From the NCBI GenBank assembly GCA_013002475.1, contig JABDJM010000199.1:1-8679 (forward strand): DNA of 8,679 bases. Reading direction: 5' to 3'. The stretch comes from Saprospiraceae bacterium. GTDB lineage: Bacteria; Bacteroidota; Bacteroidia; Chitinophagales; Saprospiraceae. Under the pieces are notes generated by a model. That model was not told the DNA's origin and did no database searches. It saw nothing but the letters and a program-made list of their open reading frames with translations. The position numbers and the translations under genes are program-made. This document shows, in pieces, positions 6,584-8,679 of the stretch. Every line of letters begins with the position of its first letter. The first letter of the stretch is position 1.

Positions 6584-6972
6584 AGGCCAGGACCCGTAGG
6601 CCGGGATAATTTCATTAAAAGGTACGTTTCATAGATCGTAAATCCCAGATAAACAACAAAAAGAGGCACCACAAAAACATTTTCCGTGGGTTGTTGTATC
6701 TGGAAATACAACATGGCTAATATGAAAGCCAAAAACATTTTCCCCAGCATGGAAATTATTACAACCTGGAAGAAGGCATTTCGGTTTGCGGCATTTGAAG
6801 CTTTTTTCCCGACTTGATAGATCAAGATCGTAGCCACTACAAGACAAACCCAGGTAATCCATCCCAGATCAATATAAGGTCCGTAAACCTGAGTCTGTCC
6901 CATAAAGATCAGGCCGATTGCGATTAATGCAGAAACAGGAACTAATTGAATAAGAAAAGTTTTCCAGGTCAT
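6580..6972 (-). CDS. Small four-helix membrane protein, AtpI-like position
   Basis: A 130-residue very hydrophobic protein with predicted transmembrane helices at about residues 5-24, 38-54, 67-90 and 98-119, and a basic stretch (GKKASNAANR) between helices 2 and 3. Helix 3 contains a buried Lys78 (SMLGKMF). Size, four helices and location directly after AtpZ resemble AtpI, an assembly or ion-handling accessory of the F-type ATP synthase. Flavobacteriia commonly have a protein of this kind here, possibly the family called DUF6168, though I name that from memory. It overlaps both neighbours by four bases (ATGA at each end), so it is part of one translationally coupled operon. No enzyme motif is visible. 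It is a real gene; the function is inferred from position. Confidence 0.8.
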   Translation of the reverse strand: MTWKTFLIQLVPVSALIAIGLIFMGQTQVYGPYIDLGWITWVCLVVATILIYQVGKKASNAANRNAFFQVVIISMLGKMFLAFILAMLYFQIQQPTENVFVVPLFVVYLGFTIYETYLLMKLSRPTGPGL

Positions 6973-7217
6973 TTTTTGCCTCCGGCCAAATCCTTTAAGG
7001 TAAGGTAGAGGGCAGCAAATATAGAAAGCAAGGCAAATAGTGCGGTAATGTAGGGAGGGTCAACCTCAAAATAATCGTTGATTTTTTTTCCCAGAAATGT
7101 AATAACAAGGATAACGGCCAACATTTGAAAGGCCATACCGGAGTACCGTAGGGCTATATTTGTATTAAGCTTTTTACGCTTGGGAGATTGATCAGGCTGT
7201 GACGGCTTGTTTGACAA
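6969..7217 (-). CDS. AtpZ/AtpI-family protein (ATP synthase accessory)
   Basis: An 82-residue protein with a basic N-terminal tail (SPKRKKLN) and two transmembrane helices at about residues 27-43 and 57-74. The segment YSGMAFQMLAVILVITFLGKKIND is the family's characteristic first helix and following glycine (Gly27 and Gly43), seen in AtpZ-like proteins encoded just before ATP synthase F0 genes. Family members are thought to help assemble the rotor ring or move divalent cations. The start is unusual: TTG at 7217, 26 bases inside the bactofilin gene. The frame is closed upstream by a TAA about 30 bases away with no ATG or GTG between, and the next Met is residue 28, inside the first helix. The stop overlaps the next start in ATGA. 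No F0/F1 subunit gene follows within the window. Confidence 0.83.
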   Translation of the reverse strand: MSNKPSQPDQSPKRKKLNTNIALRYSGMAFQMLAVILVITFLGKKINDYFEVDPPYITALFALLSIFAALYLTLKDLAGGKK

Positions 7218-7638
7218 CTTTCTCTGTCTTTGGATTATTCTTTATCGGAGACCCGTGAGTGCCCATACTGCAACTTACATTGAAATGAGCTCCCTGGTTC
7301 ACCTTTAGTTTAGCGGCAAATACGTCTCCCTCGACCTTAGCGGTCTCGGTCACCGTAAGTAATTCTTTGACTTCTAAGTTTCCTTTGAAAGTCCCTTCGA
7401 TGATGGCGTTTACACAAACTACCTTCCCATCTACAAAACCTGAAGGGCCGATAATGACTTTGGCTTTTGAGATCAGGCTTCCCTTGATCTTACCATCCAC
7501 CCGTAAATCTGAATTTGCAGTGATTTCTCCTTCAACGGAAGTACCCTGAACCAGACTATTGATCCCTGAACCCCCTAAATTCGGACTGGTAGTATTTGCC
7601 ATAGGCTTAGAATCTTTGTTTTTTGAATTACCAAACAT
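7192..7638 (-). CDS. Bactofilin (polymer-forming cytoskeletal protein)
   Basis: A 148-residue protein with a flexible Asn/Ser-rich N-terminus (1-27), a bactofilin (DUF583) domain at about 28-125, and a short charged tail. The domain shows the repeating glycine pattern of a right-handed beta helix: QGTSVEGEI, LRVDGKIKGSL, VIIGPSGFVDGKV, AIIEGTFKGNL, AKVEGDVFAAKL. These proteins polymerise without nucleotide into filaments that commonly bind the inner membrane and organise cell-wall enzymes. The ATG at 7638 is preceded by AAGGAAAAG (7656-7648, nine bases upstream), a good ribosome-binding site for this phylum, so the start is well supported. It is first in the operon with AtpZ, a four-helix membrane protein and a biotin carrier. 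Family assignment is secure; the cellular role is inferred. Confidence 0.93.
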   Translation of the reverse strand: MFGNSKNKDSKPMANTTSPNLGGSGINSLVQGTSVEGEITANSDLRVDGKIKGSLISKAKVIIGPSGFVDGKVVCVNAIIEGTFKGNLEVKELLTVTETAKVEGDVFAAKLKVNQGAHFNVSCSMGTHGSPIKNNPKTEKVVKQAVTA

Positions 7639-7679
7639 ATCAGTACGCTTTTCCTTGAAGAAAACTAAACTATAAAGAA

Positions 7680-7687
7680 CAAACCTA
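7680..7687 (-). promoter_or_regulatory. Putative -7 promoter element of the bactofilin operon
   Basis: The minus strand reads TAGGTTTG, an exact match to TAnnTTTG, placing a start near 7673 and a leader of about 35 bases that contains the ribosome-binding site. No clear TTG lies 17-23 bases upstream; the nearest similar sequence is TTCG with a 25-base spacer. A small inverted repeat (AAACCT 7681-7686, AGGTTT 7694-7699) overlaps the box and could be an operator. Confidence 0.45.
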
Positions 7688-7762
7688 AAGTTAAGGTTTT
7701 GATTGGAGCTTTCGAAAAGAAGCCTAGGTCTTAAGACGAAAAATTGGTCTGAAAGGTTGCAT

Positions 7763-7799
7763 AAAAAAAGGCTTTAGGCAAACCCCAAAGCCTTTTTTA
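7763..7799 (-). terminator. Rho-independent terminator after the PorP/SprF-family gene
   Basis: A 12-bp perfect stem pairs 7764-7775 with 7787-7798 (core GGCTTT/AAAGCC flanked by A and T runs) around an 11-base loop. Read on the minus strand the hairpin ends in seven T (7769-7763). It begins 16 bases past the stop of the gene ending at 7815 and stands upstream of the bactofilin promoter, insulating that operon. The T run on the plus strand (7793-7798) means it could act in both directions, though no plus-strand gene ends here. Confidence 0.88.
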
Positions 7800-7814
7800 T
7801 AGAATGCTAATTAC

Positions 7815-8679
7815 CTAGAAGTTCGGACAATATACATTCCGCTTCTCCGCTCCGCAGATCTTGTAGATAATAGAAAATTCGAAACTTCCGTTTCCATTAG
7901 TTGCAGGAAACAGCTTCGATACATTCAAATCGTAGCTAAACCCAAGGCTGAAATCCTGATAATCAAATCGGGTTGAAATGATCAAAGCATCCTTTGTCAA
8001 CTTATCTGTGGTCTCTTCGCTTTGGAAGTGATTCGAAAGTCTAAACCAGGTTCCAACATGGAATGCCTGATAGTTTCTCTTATTACCACTAAGCAAAAAT
8101 TTCAAGCTAGTACCCACATTTGTTTGGAATGACGGGCCTTGAATCATAGTAATAACTCCTGGTACCAAACCAAAGCGATCAGCCAACATGAATTCACCAC
8201 CAGCGTGTATAGTAAATCTGCTATATAGAGATTCAAATTCATTTTCGTTAAATGAAATATTCGCTCTGTTCAGGTGGTGGTAAGCACCACCAACGTAAAA
8301 ATTGTTGTTATCATCAAGGACGGTAAACCACAATAAACCAGCAGCAATATCAGCCCATATAAAATCTGGTCGATAGGTAATATTTCCTTCTCCGGTATCT
8401 GCATCTGGGTTGAAGCCTCCATTTCCATCATGCTGACTTGGCCAACGAAGTTTTGCGAAGTCTACACTCCTTTGAGTGATCCCTGCATCAGCACCCACTA
8501 CCAGGTAATGAGATCTGCTCCGATATCCACCCATTCTTTTCGAATAGGAAGCCGATAGCTTTCCTTGCAACGTAGAGAAATCAGATTCTCCGGCTACATC
8601 ACCCCAAAAGGAACCACCAACTCCAAAGAAATCATATCTACCAACAGCAATTCGCTGATCATATGAAGCGGAGTAAGTG
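7815..8679 (-). CDS. PorP/SprF-family type IX secretion system membrane protein, partial
   Basis: The frame is open to the right edge, giving 287 complete codons of the C-terminal part. The TTG at 8570 is an internal Leu codon: the reading frame continues upstream through RIAVGRYDFFGVGGSFWGDVAG, and the N-terminus with its signal peptide is outside. The visible part is rich in alternating aromatic strands typical of an outer-membrane beta barrel: GVGGSFWGD, YLVVGADAGITQRSVDF, FYVGGAYHHLNRANISF (a strongly typical segment), GGEFMLADRFGLVPG, and FSLGFSYDLNVSKLFPATNGNGSFEFSIIYKI. It ends CGAEKRNVYCPNF, with two cysteines as in many family members. In Bacteroidota these proteins help individual type IX cargo, often SprB-like adhesins, reach the surface and are frequently encoded beside them; such a partner may lie beyond the right edge. 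A terminator follows. Confidence 0.88.
   Translation of the reverse strand, partial: TYSASYDQRIAVGRYDFFGVGGSFWGDVAGESDFSTLQGKLSASYSKRMGGYRSRSHYLVVGADAGITQRSVDFAKLRWPSQHDGNGGFNPDADTGEGNITYRPDFIWADIAAGLLWFTVLDDNNNFYVGGAYHHLNRANISFNENEFESLYSRFTIHAGGEFMLADRFGLVPGVITMIQGPSFQTNVGTSLKFLLSGNKRNYQAFHVGTWFRLSNHFQSEETTDKLTKDALIISTRFDYQDFSLGFSYDLNVSKLFPATNGNGSFEFSIIYKICGAEKRNVYCPNF

Noticed and set aside
8568..8570. TTG at 8570 as the start of the PorP/SprF-family protein
   Set aside because: The frame stays open to the window edge and the upstream codons encode clear family sequence, so this is an internal leucine codon.
1..8679. Mobile element, phage, CRISPR or defence system
   Set aside because: No transposase, integrase, terminal repeats, spaced direct repeats or defence-type domains were seen on either strand; the content is typical chromosomal flavobacterial material.

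Overview
The window looks like a chromosomal segment of a marine-type member of the Flavobacteriaceae (Bacteroidota). The evidence is a SprE/PorW-like lipoprotein and a PorP/SprF-family protein (both type IX secretion and gliding proteins of this phylum), a bactofilin followed by an AtpZ-like gene, poor Shine-Dalgarno signals, and several matches to the Bacteroidota -7 promoter element TAnnTTTG. Base composition looks moderate, a little under half G+C by eye. There are no tRNA or rRNA genes, insertion sequences or CRISPR arrays.

Layout. Bases 1-422 (minus) hold the N-terminal part of a lipoprotein of the peptide-binding ABC transporter family, cut by the left edge. It is divergent from a TIGR01777-family NAD(P)-binding epimerase-like protein (580-1473, plus), which converges on a small HAD-fold phosphatase-like protein (1499-1945, minus). 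Next comes a membrane-anchored M23 zinc endopeptidase (2034-2924, minus), divergent from the largest gene, a 996-codon TPR lipoprotein resembling SprE/PorW (3109-6099, plus). That protein carries an unusual linker of about 115 residues that is 44% lysine. It converges, with 10 bases between stop codons, on a four-gene minus-strand operon read from 7638 down to 6110: bactofilin, AtpZ, a four-helix membrane protein resembling AtpI, and a stand-alone biotin carboxyl carrier protein. The genes overlap by 26, 4 and 4 bases. A bidirectional-looking hairpin terminator (about 7764-7798) separates this operon from a PorP/SprF-family outer-membrane protein (7815-8679, minus), cut by the right edge.

Functional themes. 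SprE/PorW and the PorP/SprF protein both belong to type IX secretion and gliding. The M23 peptidase facing SprE and the bactofilin point to envelope and cell-wall organisation. Bactofilin, AtpZ and the four-helix protein look like the front of an ATP synthase operon, but the next gene is a biotin carrier and not atpB. That is the most unusual piece of gene order here. I see no convincing wholly new system. The points most worth following are the hybrid bactofilin/AtpZ/biotin-carrier operon, its probable terminator buried inside sprE, and the lysine-rich SprE linker.
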